Shown piece by piece: positions 8,217 through 17,495 of a DNA stretch of 64,000 nt; within the stretch, counting starts at the first letter, position 1, and each line of letters opens with the position of its first letter. This stretch comes from Cuspidothrix sp046080125 (GTDB lineage: Bacteria > Cyanobacteriota > Cyanobacteriia > Cyanobacteriales > Nostocaceae). The position numbers and the translations under genes are program-made. The DNA is taken from NCBI GenBank assembly GCA_046080125.1, contig JBJTTJ010000148.1, positions 1-64,000 on the forward strand, read 5' to 3'. Below the pieces are notes generated by a model, which was given only the letters and a program-made list of their open reading frames with translations, was not told where the DNA came from and searched no databases.

Positions 8217-9386
8217 TTAAAATTCTGTCCAACGGTCTTGGGGTAAAAAAGAACGCTCCATAGGAATTGGGGCTACTGGTTCAGTCAGGGTAAATATCCC
8301 TTCTAAAATCCATTGCTTTAATTCCTGAGCTACTTTTCGGGACAAAAATAAACTGGCTAAAGATGCTACTCGTACCGTTCTCCCCTCAATGGTGATACGT
8401 CCAGATTTGAGTTGACCGTAACTCACTAAACCGAAGGTAGGACGCACACGACGAGGAATAGAAAAATCTACAATTGGCGCTACTAAGTCTTTGTCTTGCA
8501 CAGCACAGCGTTCTACCACACCAACATCTACAACAGGCAATGGTACACCCACACCCATCATTAAGGAAGGACCATAGCTTTTCAAGTAACAACCTCGTAT
8601 CCATCGGGCATCCATTTGTTTAGCATCACCAATTAAGGCTAAAGTTGCCGATGGTCCAATAGGTGTCCGATTCTCTAGCCGCCTTTGCAAGGGAAAATGT
8701 TGTGTCCCTTCCCACGCTACATAACCAATACCCCCAGCTAGAAAAATCCTTGTTCCAATCCCCACAAGTTGTAAATCGGGGTCATTCAACAGAGGTGATA
8801 GAGAACCAGGATTAGAATAAACCGCATTCCCTAACCGTGGTTGCAATGGCCCTAGATAGGTATGAAGTGGGCGATCGCCCCCATTCACCCCAACAATAAA
8901 ATTTTGATAAAGATTCCGCGGATTAAATAAATAAAACTGATTAATAGTGTCACGGGTGACAGTGGTTTCAAATGTGGCTCTAGGGTAGCAATCCGTAACT
9001 TGTCCAATGGCTCGAACTTGGATAGATTTGCCCGCAATTAAATCTTCAATCACATGGCCACCACCCCGTTCTCGCACTTCTTCCCCATCCAAGGAGTCAA
9101 CGGGAGAACTAGCACCCAAGTACAAATCTACCGCCCCAAACCCAGAATAAGCTGGTACTCCATCTAACCAGCAACGGCGAATTTTAATGGGTGGGTCGGT
9201 ATGACCTAAGTTAATAACTGCACCACTCGATTCCATTGGCTCAAATGTACCAGTGGCTATGACATCTACTTCTTTAGCAGCTTTATTAACACCAATTTCC
9301 CCAACTCGCGCTTTTAATTCTTCAGCCGTCCATACTATCGCCTGTTTTCGGCTGATTTTTTCATTAATTTCGGCAATTGTTCGCAT
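8217..9386 (-). CDS. DUF39 / homocysteine-biosynthesis family protein
   Basis: A 389-residue protein of the DUF39 (HcyBio) family. Characteristic segments are the N-terminal TIAEINEKISRKQAIVWTAEEL, the glycine-rich PAYSGFGAVDLYLGAS, FLAGGIGYVAWEGTQHFP, GDAKQMDARWIRGCYLKSYGPSL and the C-terminal LKSGRITIEGRTVRVASLASL. In methanogens, relatives take part in making homocysteine from aspartate semialdehyde with a sulfur donor. Cyanobacterial members usually carry only this core domain, and their reaction is less certain. A conserved Cys lies in the IRGCYLKSYG segment. The start ATG at 9386 fits the family's N-terminus. Confidence 0.82.
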   Translation of the reverse strand: MRTIAEINEKISRKQAIVWTAEELKARVGEIGVNKAAKEVDVIATGTFEPMESSGAVINLGHTDPPIKIRRCWLDGVPAYSGFGAVDLYLGASSPVDSLDGEEVRERGGGHVIEDLIAGKSIQVRAIGQVTDCYPRATFETTVTRDTINQFYLFNPRNLYQNFIVGVNGGDRPLHTYLGPLQPRLGNAVYSNPGSLSPLLNDPDLQLVGIGTRIFLAGGIGYVAWEGTQHFPLQRRLENRTPIGPSATLALIGDAKQMDARWIRGCYLKSYGPSLMMGVGVPLPVVDVGVVERCAVQDKDLVAPIVDFSIPRRVRPTFGLVSYGQLKSGRITIEGRTVRVASLASLFLSRKVAQELKQWILEGIFTLTEPVAPIPMERSFLPQDRWTEF

Positions 9387-9455
9387 TTTTTTATCTGACT
9401 AACCCCACCTACACCTATCGGATAAATCCTACATATAGGACAGGACTCTCAACCG

Positions 9456-9887
9456 TCAACTATTTTGAGGCTTAACCACTAATACTGAACAGTTAGCTTC
9501 TTCCATAACTTGACTACTTACAGAACCTTGGACAATTCGCTTCATCCCAGTTAATCCACGACTGCCAATGAGAATCAACTCAGCTTTATAAATGTTAGCT
9601 AGACAAATTATTTCCTCTGCTGGATCACCACTGACTACTTCTAATTCGCTTCTACATGACAGTTTTGATTTATACGCGTGCAACTGTTTTTCAAATTGCC
9701 AATGAGAAACCTTCGATGAGTCTAGTTTCGGCCGATCTGCTGGCTGTTCTATTTCTTGCTCTGATGTAGGAATAACATGACAGAGAATGACTTTACTATC
9801 TTGTGATAGTAATAAATTATCCAAAGTCTGAATGACTCTCTCAGTAATATCCGAGCCATCCAGAGCTACCAAAACAGTATTTAGCAT
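9456..9887 (-). CDS. Universal stress protein (UspA family)
   Basis: A 143-residue single-domain Usp fold. The N-terminal beta-strand LNTVLVALDGSDITERVIQ and the C-terminal nucleotide-binding motif GSRGLTGMKRIVQGSVSSQV (pattern G-x2-G-x9-G-S/T) are intact, so it probably binds ATP. A GTG one codon upstream (9890) is an alternative start; the ATG at 9887 is chosen. Its role is probably stress signalling or nucleotide sensing; no specific stimulus can be read from the context. Confidence 0.88.
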   Translation of the reverse strand: MLNTVLVALDGSDITERVIQTLDNLLLSQDSKVILCHVIPTSEQEIEQPADRPKLDSSKVSHWQFEKQLHAYKSKLSCRSELEVVSGDPAEEIICLANIYKAELILIGSRGLTGMKRIVQGSVSSQVMEEANCSVLVVKPQNS

Positions 9888-10027
9888 CACTCCCGTCTCC
9901 TCAAAAAAATATTCTGCAACAGGTTATCAGGACACCGTCTGGGAAGACGATTTTCCACCTGTACTTACACAGTAGGAGAAAAATAATATCATGTTTTTAC
10001 AAAATTTTATTTGTTAACCCTTTACAG

Positions 10028-10055
10028 CAGGAGGCAGGAGGCAGGAGGCAGAGGG
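10028..10055. repeat. Short tandem heptanucleotide repeat (CAGGAGG)
   Basis: Three perfect CAGGAGG heptamers and one degenerate copy (CAGAGGG) lie in the gap between the usp gene and the end of hisD. This is a typical Nostocales short tandem repeat with no evident function. Confidence 0.8.
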
Positions 10056-10123
10056 CAACACCTCGACTTTACTCAGTAACCCTTTGTATCTCATTTAACT
10101 CCATACCGCTATAGCGTCTGTAA

Positions 10124-11419
10124 TTACTCCTTAACTCTGAGTTTAACGGAATCAGCATGGGAAGGTAAACCTTCTGTAGTTGCTAAGACATCAATGGCAG
10201 ATGCCACTTTTTCTAAGGCAGTTTGTGAGTATTGAATAATACTAGAATGTTTTAAAAATGTTTCTACCCCCAAAGCGGACGCATAACGGGCTGCACCGGA
10301 GGTAGGTAGAGTATGATTTGGACCTGCCAAATAGTCGCCCACAGCTTCAGGCGTGGAACTGCCCAGGAAAATTGCCCCAGCATGACGAATATAGTTAATT
10401 AAAGCCCAAGGATCGGCAACTTCTAATTCTAGGTGTTCCGGTGCAAACTCGTTAGAAAGTTCTGCGGCCGCTTCCAGGGATTCTACTACCACGATTAAAC
10501 CATAATGGGCGATCGCCTTTTCCGTATCTATCCGTCGAGGGTGATCTACCAATTGCCTTTCTACTTCAATTTGCACTTTTTTCGCCAAACTAGCATCCGT
10601 TGTCAGCAAAATTGCTGCGGCCATAGGGTCATGTTCCGCTTGGGCTAATAAGTCAGCAGCCACATATACAGGATTAGCTGTTTCATCAGCAATTACTAGC
10701 ACTTCGCTAGGACCTGCCAAAGAATCAATACCCACTTTGCCGTAAACTAATTTTTTAGCTAAGGTAACATAAATATTACCAGGTCCAGTAATAACATTGA
10801 CTTTGGGAATAGTTTCCGTACCATAGGCTAAAGCAGCGATCGCTTGAGCACCCCCAACACGGTAAATTTCCTGGACTCCTGCCTCTTGGGCGGCTACCAA
10901 AACCGCAGGATTAATAACTTTACCGTTTCTTACGGGTGTCACCATCACTACACGGGGCACACCTGCCACTTTCGCCGGAATGGCATTCATCAACACTGTA
11001 CTGGGATAACAAGCTCGACCACCTGGTATATATAAACCTGCTCTGTCTACGGGGGTGTACCGTTTCCCTAAAACTACCTCATCATCACTAAATTGTACCC
11101 AACTTTTGGGGACTCGCTGACGGTGAAAAGCCTCTATTTTTTGGCACGCTACGCGAATCGCGCGGAGCAAATCCTTGGATACCTGTTGGTAAGCAGCATC
11201 CAGTTCCGAACCTGTTACCTTTAGTTCTTCTGATTTGAGATCCTGGTGATCAAATTCCGCCGTATAATGTAGTACAGCCTTGTCACCTTGGCGCTTCACC
11301 GCTTGCAACACTTCCCGCACTGTTGCCTCTTTGTGAATGACCTGTTCATCCTGTGTACGTTCACAGATACGTTGAAGTTCTGATATAACGTCTGTTTGCT
11401 GAGTAATGATTCGCAGCAT
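10124..11419 (-). CDS. hisD: Histidinol dehydrogenase
   Basis: HisD oxidises L-histidinol to L-histidine in two NAD-dependent steps, the last steps of histidine synthesis, in the cytoplasm. The start at 11419 gives 431 residues, the usual size, and the N-terminus MLRIITQQTDVISELQRICE; the frame extends 32 codons upstream to 11515 but with residues unlike the family. Conserved segments include GLYIPGGRACYPSTVLMNAIPAKVAGV, GGAQAIAALAYGTETIP, DSLAGPSEVLVIADE, QAEHDPMAAAILLTTD and EFAPEHLELEV. The zinc ligands and catalytic Glu/His of the family fall in these blocks. It is divergent from rpsT. Confidence 0.96.
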   Translation of the reverse strand: MLRIITQQTDVISELQRICERTQDEQVIHKEATVREVLQAVKRQGDKAVLHYTAEFDHQDLKSEELKVTGSELDAAYQQVSKDLLRAIRVACQKIEAFHRQRVPKSWVQFSDDEVVLGKRYTPVDRAGLYIPGGRACYPSTVLMNAIPAKVAGVPRVVMVTPVRNGKVINPAVLVAAQEAGVQEIYRVGGAQAIAALAYGTETIPKVNVITGPGNIYVTLAKKLVYGKVGIDSLAGPSEVLVIADETANPVYVAADLLAQAEHDPMAAAILLTTDASLAKKVQIEVERQLVDHPRRIDTEKAIAHYGLIVVVESLEAAAELSNEFAPEHLELEVADPWALINYIRHAGAIFLGSSTPEAVGDYLAGPNHTLPTSGAARYASALGVETFLKHSSIIQYSQTALEKVASAIDVLATTEGLPSHADSVKLRVKE

Positions 11420-12037
11420 GGAATAATAACAATGCCAAATTTTACAATAATTGTGTTCCAAGAACAAACTTGTCTGTCTACGCCCTAGTACCCCGTGGCT
11501 TAAATACAAGATCAATCAAAAATTTAGTTATAAAGCTGATTCTATTGAGCTTTTTGACTTTTAAGTTCTGACTCCTGACTCGCGCCTGAGGATACTAGGG
11601 TATGAAACTGAATTTGATTCTCTTCTCTAGCTTAACCTGGATTTTTTTTGATACTACTTTATAAAACTCAGACCAGTCTGGAAATTTTCTACTCCCTGTC
11701 TTGATAAATTGAGGGACTTGCTTTCCTTGCTTGGTGGTTTATTAGTTGGTAGTCTATTATAACCTATTTTTCAATCTTTGATCAAAATTTGGTTGACATA
11801 CTCACCGACATAAAAGTACAGTGGTTCTTGAGATCTCATTTCAACTTGCTACTTATGGTTGGTCGGTCTGTGTCCATTTAGGGTCATGCTGATGCCTCCT
11901 GGGGGACTATCTCCCAATACCTATCCTATCCCATAAAAATTTTTTTGTCAGAAGTTATAACATTAGCGAAATTAGTGCTATATTTATTAAACCTAGTAGT
12001 GTGTGTACATAATTAATAGTCTTTTTTTGGAATTACT
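11420..12037. other. hisD-rpsT divergent intergenic region
   Basis: About 600 bases with no credible gene. They must contain the promoters of hisD (minus strand) and of the rpsT-tatD operon (plus strand). A small stem-loop, TGGGGGA / TCTCCCA, lies at 11900-11916 with a CTA loop, followed by an AT-rich stretch with a TATATT candidate -10 around 11979. A TTGACA hexamer near 11802 could be a -35 box for a more distal start. These assignments are by eye only. Confidence 0.4.
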
Positions 12038-12325
12038 GTGGCGAATACAAAGTCTGCTCTTAAACGCGCCAAAATCGCAGAACGCAACCGACTGCGTAAT
12101 AAAGCATATAAATCAGCAGTTAAAACGCTGATGAAGAAGTACTTTAGTTCTGTGGAAGCTTGTGCTGCTAATCCAACACCAGAACTCAAGCAAGAAGTGG
12201 AAGCAAGAATGTCCCAAGCTTACAGCAAAATTGATAAAGCTGTAAAAAAAGGCGTACTTCATCCCAACAACGGGGCTAGGAAAAAGTCAAAATTGGCTCA
12301 GAAACAGAAAACCCTCTCCGCTTAG
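12038..12325 (+). CDS. rpsT: 30S ribosomal protein S20
   Basis: A 95-residue, strongly basic protein with the S20 N-terminus MANTKSALKRAKIAERNRLRNK and the family segment SKIDKAVKKGVLHPNNGARKKSKLA. It binds 16S rRNA early in small-subunit assembly. The start codon is GTG at 12038. It precedes tatD and the rpoBC genes, an order widely conserved in cyanobacteria. Confidence 0.97.
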   Translation: MANTKSALKRAKIAERNRLRNKAYKSAVKTLMKKYFSSVEACAANPTPELKQEVEARMSQAYSKIDKAVKKGVLHPNNGARKKSKLAQKQKTLSA

Positions 12326-12331
12326 TTAATA

Positions 12332-12358
12332 GTCAGTGGCAATTGATAAACCACTGAC
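12332..12358. repeat. Hairpin between rpsT and tatD
   Basis: GTCAGTGG and CCACTGAC form an 8-bp perfect stem with an 11-base loop between the two genes. There is no T-run, so it is unlikely to be an efficient intrinsic terminator. It resembles the GTCAGTGG repeat family that also fills the rpoB-rpoC1 gap. Confidence 0.6.
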
Positions 12359-12378
12359 CATCAACTGCAAAACAAGCT

Positions 12379-13164
12379 ATGCAACTGATAGACACTCACG
12401 TACACATTAACTTTGACATTTTCCAGCCAGATTTGGCAGCAGTTCGCGCTCGATGGCAGGAAGCAGGAGTAGTCAGGTTAGTTCACTCCTGTGTTCACCC
12501 CCAAGAATTTGCGAATATTAGCCAAATAGCACAGCAGTTCCCTGAAGTCAGCTTTGCCGTGGGGCTACATCCTCTAGATGCTCATAAATGGCATGACCAA
12601 ACATCTGCCCAAATCAAGTATTTAGCCCTTTCCCATCCCCAGGTGGTAGCCATAGGAGAAATGGGGTTAGATTTTTACAAAGCAGATAATTATGAGCATC
12701 AGCTTTATGTATTTGCATCACAACTGGACATTGCTTGTGAATTAGATTTACCAGTGATTATCCATTGTCGTGACGCAGCACCAGCACTCAGAGAGGTATT
12801 GCAAAAATGGCGGGATTGCCATGGGGAAAAGTTACGGGGTGTCATGCACTGCTGGGGGGGAACACCAGAAGAAACCCAATGGTTTTTAGATTTGGGGTTC
12901 TACATCAGCTTTAGCGGTACAGTTACCTTTAAAAATGCTCAAACCATCCAAGCATCGGCAGCAATGGTAGATAGCGATAGACTACTCATAGAAACTGATT
13001 GTCCGTTTTTATCGCCTGTACCTAAACGGGGTGAGAAACGTAATGAGCCAGCCTATGTTCGTTACGTAGCGGAACAGTTAGCAAAACTAAGGGGAGAAAC
13101 TATTGAAGAAATTGCCCAGAAAACCACCCAAAATGCTTGTAGATTATTCGGTCTGGTATTATAA
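12379..13164 (+). CDS. tatD: TatD-family metal-dependent hydrolase / DNase
   Basis: A 261-residue TatD-type TIM-barrel hydrolase. All metal-binding motifs are visible: DTHVHINF at the N-terminus, GEMGLDF (Glu ligand), PVIIHCRDA, GVMHCWGG and the C-terminal ETDCPFLSP. Family members are metal-dependent 3'-to-5' exonucleases linked to DNA repair and D-tyrosyl-tRNA deacylation; the exact role in cyanobacteria is not settled. It is 53 bp downstream of rpsT and probably co-transcribed with it, upstream of rpoB. Confidence 0.92.
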   Translation: MQLIDTHVHINFDIFQPDLAAVRARWQEAGVVRLVHSCVHPQEFANISQIAQQFPEVSFAVGLHPLDAHKWHDQTSAQIKYLALSHPQVVAIGEMGLDFYKADNYEHQLYVFASQLDIACELDLPVIIHCRDAAPALREVLQKWRDCHGEKLRGVMHCWGGTPEETQWFLDLGFYISFSGTVTFKNAQTIQASAAMVDSDRLLIETDCPFLSPVPKRGEKRNEPAYVRYVAEQLAKLRGETIEEIAQKTTQNACRLFGLVL

Positions 13165-13970
13165 AGGGCAACTGCCTCCCCACGGTCAGTTCTGATTTAA
13201 GCAGGAAGACGGTTTCGGTTCAGAAAAATGTGCTAAAATTGTTGTCCAAACTAGGGCATTTGATTAAGTGATGGTTTGCTAGGAAATCGTCAGTGCCACC
13301 CGTATCTCCATATCATGGTATTGCTGCCCAGGCATTTAGCTGAAACCATAATGGTAAGGGAAGGGTAATCACTCCTAAAACTCTACTTGTGCTGTTATCA
13401 ACCCGATATTAGCTAAGTTGAGGATTTATGGTTTTAGCCCGCTTGATGAATCGGATCACCCCAAGTCTAAAATCCAAAGTTTTCCGTCCATGCACCTAAA
13501 GTCTCTACAAACGGATGCTCTCAATAGATAACAAACCATGGCAATCTAAATTGACTTTTGAAACTTGCAACCTGAAAACAGCAATCCCTGAGTATATCAA
13601 ACAATAAAGAAAATCCTTAAACATAATTGTCTAGACTAGACAATCTTAGCAATATCCTGCCCATAGGGCGGGCTTTTGTGGCACTTCTCGCCATCAAATT
13701 ACCATCCCTTAGAATTTCCGCCTTTGGGATCTGACAGGTAGGATCAATTATCAGGCGTAAAATGTGAGGCATAAGATATGAATGAGCGTGAAGCACTGGC
13801 AAAAATCCCATAGCTAGGACTATGCTGCAAAGTCAGTCAGCACACTAGAACTGGATTCTTGCCTAATCAATAGACTTCAACACCTAAAGTTCATATTTTA
13901 GCACAAAGCCAAAAGGCAGACTCCGGCAGGACCTCTTTGAAAGTTTAACCAGGTTGATAAAGGTAAAGGC
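13165..13970. other. Long leader region upstream of rpoB
   Basis: About 800 bases without a convincing gene separate tatD from rpoB. They probably hold the rpoBC1C2 promoter and a long 5' untranslated leader. Two structures stand out: a stem-loop at 13626-13644 (ATTGTCTA / TAGACAAT, loop GAC) and a small GC-rich stem GCCC-ATA-GGGC at 13659-13669 followed by GGGCTTTTG, which looks like a weak terminator or attenuator. An AAAGG ribosome-binding-like sequence lies just before the rpoB ATG. Confidence 0.45.
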
Positions 13971-16900
13971 ATGACTAACGACAAATACATGGAATCCGCC
14001 TTTCTATTACCCGACTTGATTGAAATACAGCGTGCTAGTTTTCGCTGGTTTCTTGAAGAAGGACTGATAGAAGAATTAAACTCCTTTAGTCCTATTACAG
14101 ACTACACTGGCAAACTAGAATTACACTTTCTCGGCAATAATTATAAACTCAAAGAACCAAAGTACAGCGTTGAAGAATCTAAACGTAGAGATAGCACTTA
14201 TGCATTACAGATGTATGTACCTACACGTCTACTGAATAAAGAAACAGGAGATATTAAAGAACAAGAAGTATTTATTGGTGATCTGCCGTTAATGACAGAT
14301 CGAGGCACATTTATTATTAATGGGGCCGAGCGGGTAATTGTCAACCAGATAGTGCGATCGCCTGGAGTTTACTATAAATCAGAAATTGATAAAAACGGAC
14401 GGCGTACCTATTCAGCTAGTCTAATTCCCAACCGGGGCGCATGGCTGAAATTTGAAACAGATCGTAACGACCTAGTTTGGGTACGGATAGATAAAACTCG
14501 GAAACTATCAGCCCAGGTACTTCTTAAAGCCCTGGGTTTATCAGACAATGAAATCTTTGATGCTCTGCGCCATCCAGAATACTTCCAAAAAACCATAGAA
14601 AAAGAAGGGCAATTCTCCGAAGAAGAAGCCCTAATGGAATTATACCGGAAACTACGCCCTGGTGAACCACCCACAGTTTTAGGTGGCCAACAGCTATTAG
14701 ATTCTCGATTCTTTGATCCTAAACGCTATGATTTAGGCAAAGTTGGTCGTTATAAACTCAATAAAAAACTGCGCCTTTCCGTCCCCGACACCATGCGCGT
14801 TCTTACTTCTGGGGATATTCTTGCCGCCATTGATTACCTCATCAATCTAGAATATGATATTGGTAGTATTGACGACATTGATCACCTGGGGAATCGCCGA
14901 GTTAGAAGCGTCGGTGAACTACTGCAAAACCAAGTTCGAGTCGGGTTGAACCGCCTAGAAAGAATTATTCGAGAACGGATGACTGTATCCGATGCCGAAG
15001 TTCTCACCCCTGCATCCCTAGTTAACCCCAAACCCCTCGTAGCAGCCATCAAAGAATTCTTTGGTTCAAGCCAACTAAGTCAATTCATGGATCAAACCAA
15101 CCCCCTAGCGGAATTGACCCACAAACGCCGTCTCAGTGCCTTGGGACCTGGTGGTTTAACCAGAGAAAGAGCCGGCTTTGCAGTCCGAGATATTCACCCC
15201 AGCCACTACGGACGTATCTGCCCCATCGAAACACCGGAAGGTCCAAACGCCGGCTTAATTGGTTCATTAGCCACCCATGCTCGTGTTAACCTCTACGGTT
15301 TCTTAGAAACCCCATTTAGACCAGTAGAAAACGGGCGAGTACAGTTTGATGTTCTCCCAGTCTACATGACAGCAGACGAAGAAGACGACCTACGAACGGC
15401 CACAGGTGACGTTCCTCTCGATGAAAACGGCTACATCAAAGGACCGCAAGTACCAGTTCGTTATCGCCAAGACTGGACAACTACAACCCCTGAACAAGTA
15501 GACTATGTAGCAGTTTCCCCAGTTCAGATAGTCTCGGTTGCTACCAGTATGATTCCTTTTTTGGAACATGATGACGCTAACCGGGCTCTGATGGGTTCTA
15601 ATATGCAAAGGCAAGCCGTACCCTTGTTAAAGCCAGAACGACCCTTAGTAGGAACAGGTTTAGAAGCCCAAGCTGCTAGAGACTCCGGCATGGTCATAGT
15701 CTCCCGTACTGATGGAGAAGTCGTGTATGTAGATGCTACAGAAATTCGCGTACGCGTCAGTGGTCAGTCCCTATTGGCAAACCAACAAACAACAGACAAC
15801 GAACAACAGATACCTGAAAAATCCCAAGAAATTAAATACACCCTTTCCAAATACCAACGTTCCAACCAAGATACCTGTTTAAACCAAAAGCCCTTAGTGA
15901 GAATAGGCGAAAAAGTGGTTGCTGGTCAGGTATTAGCCGATGGTTCTTCCACAGAAGGCGGAGAACTGGCACTAGGACAAAATATAGTCGTCGCCTATAT
16001 GCCCTGGGAAGGCTACAACTACGAAGACGCGATTTTGATTTCCGAACGGTTGGTACAAGATGATATATATACGTCCATTCACATCGAAAAATACGAAATC
16101 GAAGCCAGACAAACCAAACTAGGACCAGAAGAAATTACCAGAGAAATTCCCAACGTGGGAGAAGATGCCCTCAGACAGTTAGATGAACAAGGCATCATTC
16201 GCATCGGTGCATGGGTAGAAGCCGGTGATATTCTCGTCGGTAAAGTTACCCCCAAAGGTGAGTCCGACCAACCCCCCGAAGAAAAACTGCTCCGTGCCAT
16301 CTTTGGTGAAAAAGCCCGTGATGTCCGGGACAACTCTTTACGAGTCCCCAATGGTGAAAAAGGCCGGGTCGTGGATGTGCGCCTGTTTACCCGTGAACAA
16401 GGCGATGAACTGCCACCAGGGGCGAATATGGTAGTCCGGGTGTATGTTGCCCAAAAACGCAAAATCCAAGTTGGCGACAAAATGGCAGGGAGACATGGCA
16501 ATAAGGGGATTATTTCCCGCATTCTTCCCGCCGAAGATATGCCCTATTTAGCCGACGGTTCACCAGTGGATATAGTTTTGAATCCCTTGGGAGTACCCAG
16601 CCGAATGAATGTAGGTCAAGTATTTGAATGCTTACTGGGTTGGGCAGGTCATAACCTGGGAGTACGGTTCAAAATGACTCCCTTTGACGAAATGTATGGG
16701 GAAGAAACCTCCCGTCGCCTCGTTCACGGCAAACTCCAAGAAGCCAGAGACGAAACCGGGAGAGATTGGGTATATAACCCCGACAATGCCGGCAAAATCA
16801 TGGTTTATGACGGTCGCACTGGTGAACCCTTTGACCGCGCGGTTACCGTCGGTGTCGCCTATATGCTCAAACTGGTGCATCTAGTAGACGACAAAATTCA

Positions 16901-17324
16901 TGCCCGTTCCACCGGACCTTATTCTCTCGTTACCCAGCAACCCCTGGGTGGTAAAGCGCAACAAGGTGGTCAAAGATTTGGAGAGATGGAAGTATGGGCA
17001 TTGGAAGCCTTTGGCGCTGCTTATACCTTGCAAGAACTATTAACAGTGAAATCCGATGATATGCAAGGCCGCAACGAAGCCCTCAACGCCATTGTCAAAG
17101 GTAAAGCCATTCCTCGTCCTGGTACACCAGAATCTTTCAAGGTATTGATGCGCGAGTTGCAATCATTAGGTTTAGATATTGCTGTACATAAGGTAGAAAC
17201 CCAAGCAGATGGTAGTTCCCTGGATGTGGAGGTAGACCTAATGGCAGACCAAGCCGCCCGTCGCACACCCTCCAGACCTACTTATGAGTCACTTTCTCGT
17301 GAGTCATTGGAAGAAGACGAGTAA
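13971..17324 (+). CDS. rpoB: DNA-directed RNA polymerase subunit beta
   Basis: A 1117-residue RpoB. The rifampicin-pocket region is intact (FFGSSQLSQFMDQTNPLAELTHKRRLSALGPGG), followed by HPSHYGRICPIETPEGPN. The C-terminal KMAGRHGNKGIISRILP block and GGKAQQGGQRFGEMEVWALEA show a complete catalytic subunit. Oddity: around residues 599-619 there is a Q/N/T-rich stretch (SLLANQQTTDNEQQIPEKSQ) just after a double GTCAGTG/GTCAGTC heptamer at 15756-15769. From memory of other cyanobacterial RpoB proteins this site is shorter, so it looks like a repeat-derived insertion. Translation would be followed after only 171 bp by rpoC1. Confidence 0.97.
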   Translation: MTNDKYMESAFLLPDLIEIQRASFRWFLEEGLIEELNSFSPITDYTGKLELHFLGNNYKLKEPKYSVEESKRRDSTYALQMYVPTRLLNKETGDIKEQEVFIGDLPLMTDRGTFIINGAERVIVNQIVRSPGVYYKSEIDKNGRRTYSASLIPNRGAWLKFETDRNDLVWVRIDKTRKLSAQVLLKALGLSDNEIFDALRHPEYFQKTIEKEGQFSEEEALMELYRKLRPGEPPTVLGGQQLLDSRFFDPKRYDLGKVGRYKLNKKLRLSVPDTMRVLTSGDILAAIDYLINLEYDIGSIDDIDHLGNRRVRSVGELLQNQVRVGLNRLERIIRERMTVSDAEVLTPASLVNPKPLVAAIKEFFGSSQLSQFMDQTNPLAELTHKRRLSALGPGGLTRERAGFAVRDIHPSHYGRICPIETPEGPNAGLIGSLATHARVNLYGFLETPFRPVENGRVQFDVLPVYMTADEEDDLRTATGDVPLDENGYIKGPQVPVRYRQDWTTTTPEQVDYVAVSPVQIVSVATSMIPFLEHDDANRALMGSNMQRQAVPLLKPERPLVGTGLEAQAARDSGMVIVSRTDGEVVYVDATEIRVRVSGQSLLANQQTTDNEQQIPEKSQEIKYTLSKYQRSNQDTCLNQKPLVRIGEKVVAGQVLADGSSTEGGELALGQNIVVAYMPWEGYNYEDAILISERLVQDDIYTSIHIEKYEIEARQTKLGPEEITREIPNVGEDALRQLDEQGIIRIGAWVEAGDILVGKVTPKGESDQPPEEKLLRAIFGEKARDVRDNSLRVPNGEKGRVVDVRLFTREQGDELPPGANMVVRVYVAQKRKIQVGDKMAGRHGNKGIISRILPAEDMPYLADGSPVDIVLNPLGVPSRMNVGQVFECLLGWAGHNLGVRFKMTPFDEMYGEETSRRLVHGKLQEARDETGRDWVYNPDNAGKIMVYDGRTGEPFDRAVTVGVAYMLKLVHLVDDKIHARSTGPYSLVTQQPLGGKAQQGGQRFGEMEVWALEAFGAAYTLQELLTVKSDDMQGRNEALNAIVKGKAIPRPGTPESFKVLMRELQSLGLDIAVHKVETQADGSSLDVEVDLMADQAARRTPSRPTYESLSRESLEEDE

Positions 17325-17330
17325 AGATTG

Positions 17331-17445
17331 GTCAGTGGTCAGTTGTCAGTGGTCAGTTGTCAGTGGTCAGTTGTCAGTGGTCAGTTGTCAGTGGTCAGTT
17401 GTCAGTGGTCAGTTGTCAGTGGTCAATGGTCAGTTGTCAGTAGCA
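17331..17445. repeat. Tandem heptanucleotide array between rpoB and rpoC1
   Basis: The gap is filled by alternating heptamers TCAGTGG and TCAGTTG (a 14-bp higher-order unit repeated about six times), ending in a few diverged copies. It is translated in frame upstream of rpoC1 only if an unlikely start at 17328 is used. This is a classic Nostocales short tandem repeat array, in an unusual place inside the RNA polymerase operon. Confidence 0.9.
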
Positions 17446-17490
17446 AATTACAACTGACAACTGACAGCGTTTTTAATTTTTCATTTTTAA
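17429..17490 (+). terminator. Hairpin plus T-runs between rpoB and rpoC1 (possible attenuator)
   Basis: The last repeat copy (17429-17441, GTCAGTTGTCAGT) is followed by an 11-base loop and its exact inverted copy (17453-17465). This makes a 13-bp perfect stem. The sequence after it is rich in T (GTTTTTAATTTTTCATTTTT). The layout is that of an intrinsic terminator, so it may lower rpoC1/rpoC2 transcription relative to rpoB or mark a separate rpoC1 promoter. Function is inferred; the structure is directly visible. Confidence 0.6.
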
Positions 17491-17495
17491 TTGAC

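Noticed and set aside
11420..11515. Upstream extension of hisD to 11515
   Set aside because: The 32 additional residues do not resemble HisD and the normal N-terminus starts at 11419.
13617..13811. 64-codon minus-strand ORF upstream of rpoB
   Set aside because: Runs through the hairpin region and has no protein-like features; probably leader DNA.
17331..17445. CRISPR-like array
   Set aside because: Repeat unit is 7/14 bp with no unique spacers; this is a short tandem repeat, not a CRISPR.
17328..17495. N-terminal extension of rpoC1 into the repeat array
   Set aside because: The extra 56 residues are a pure translation of tandem repeat DNA; the family N-terminus begins at the ATG at 17496.
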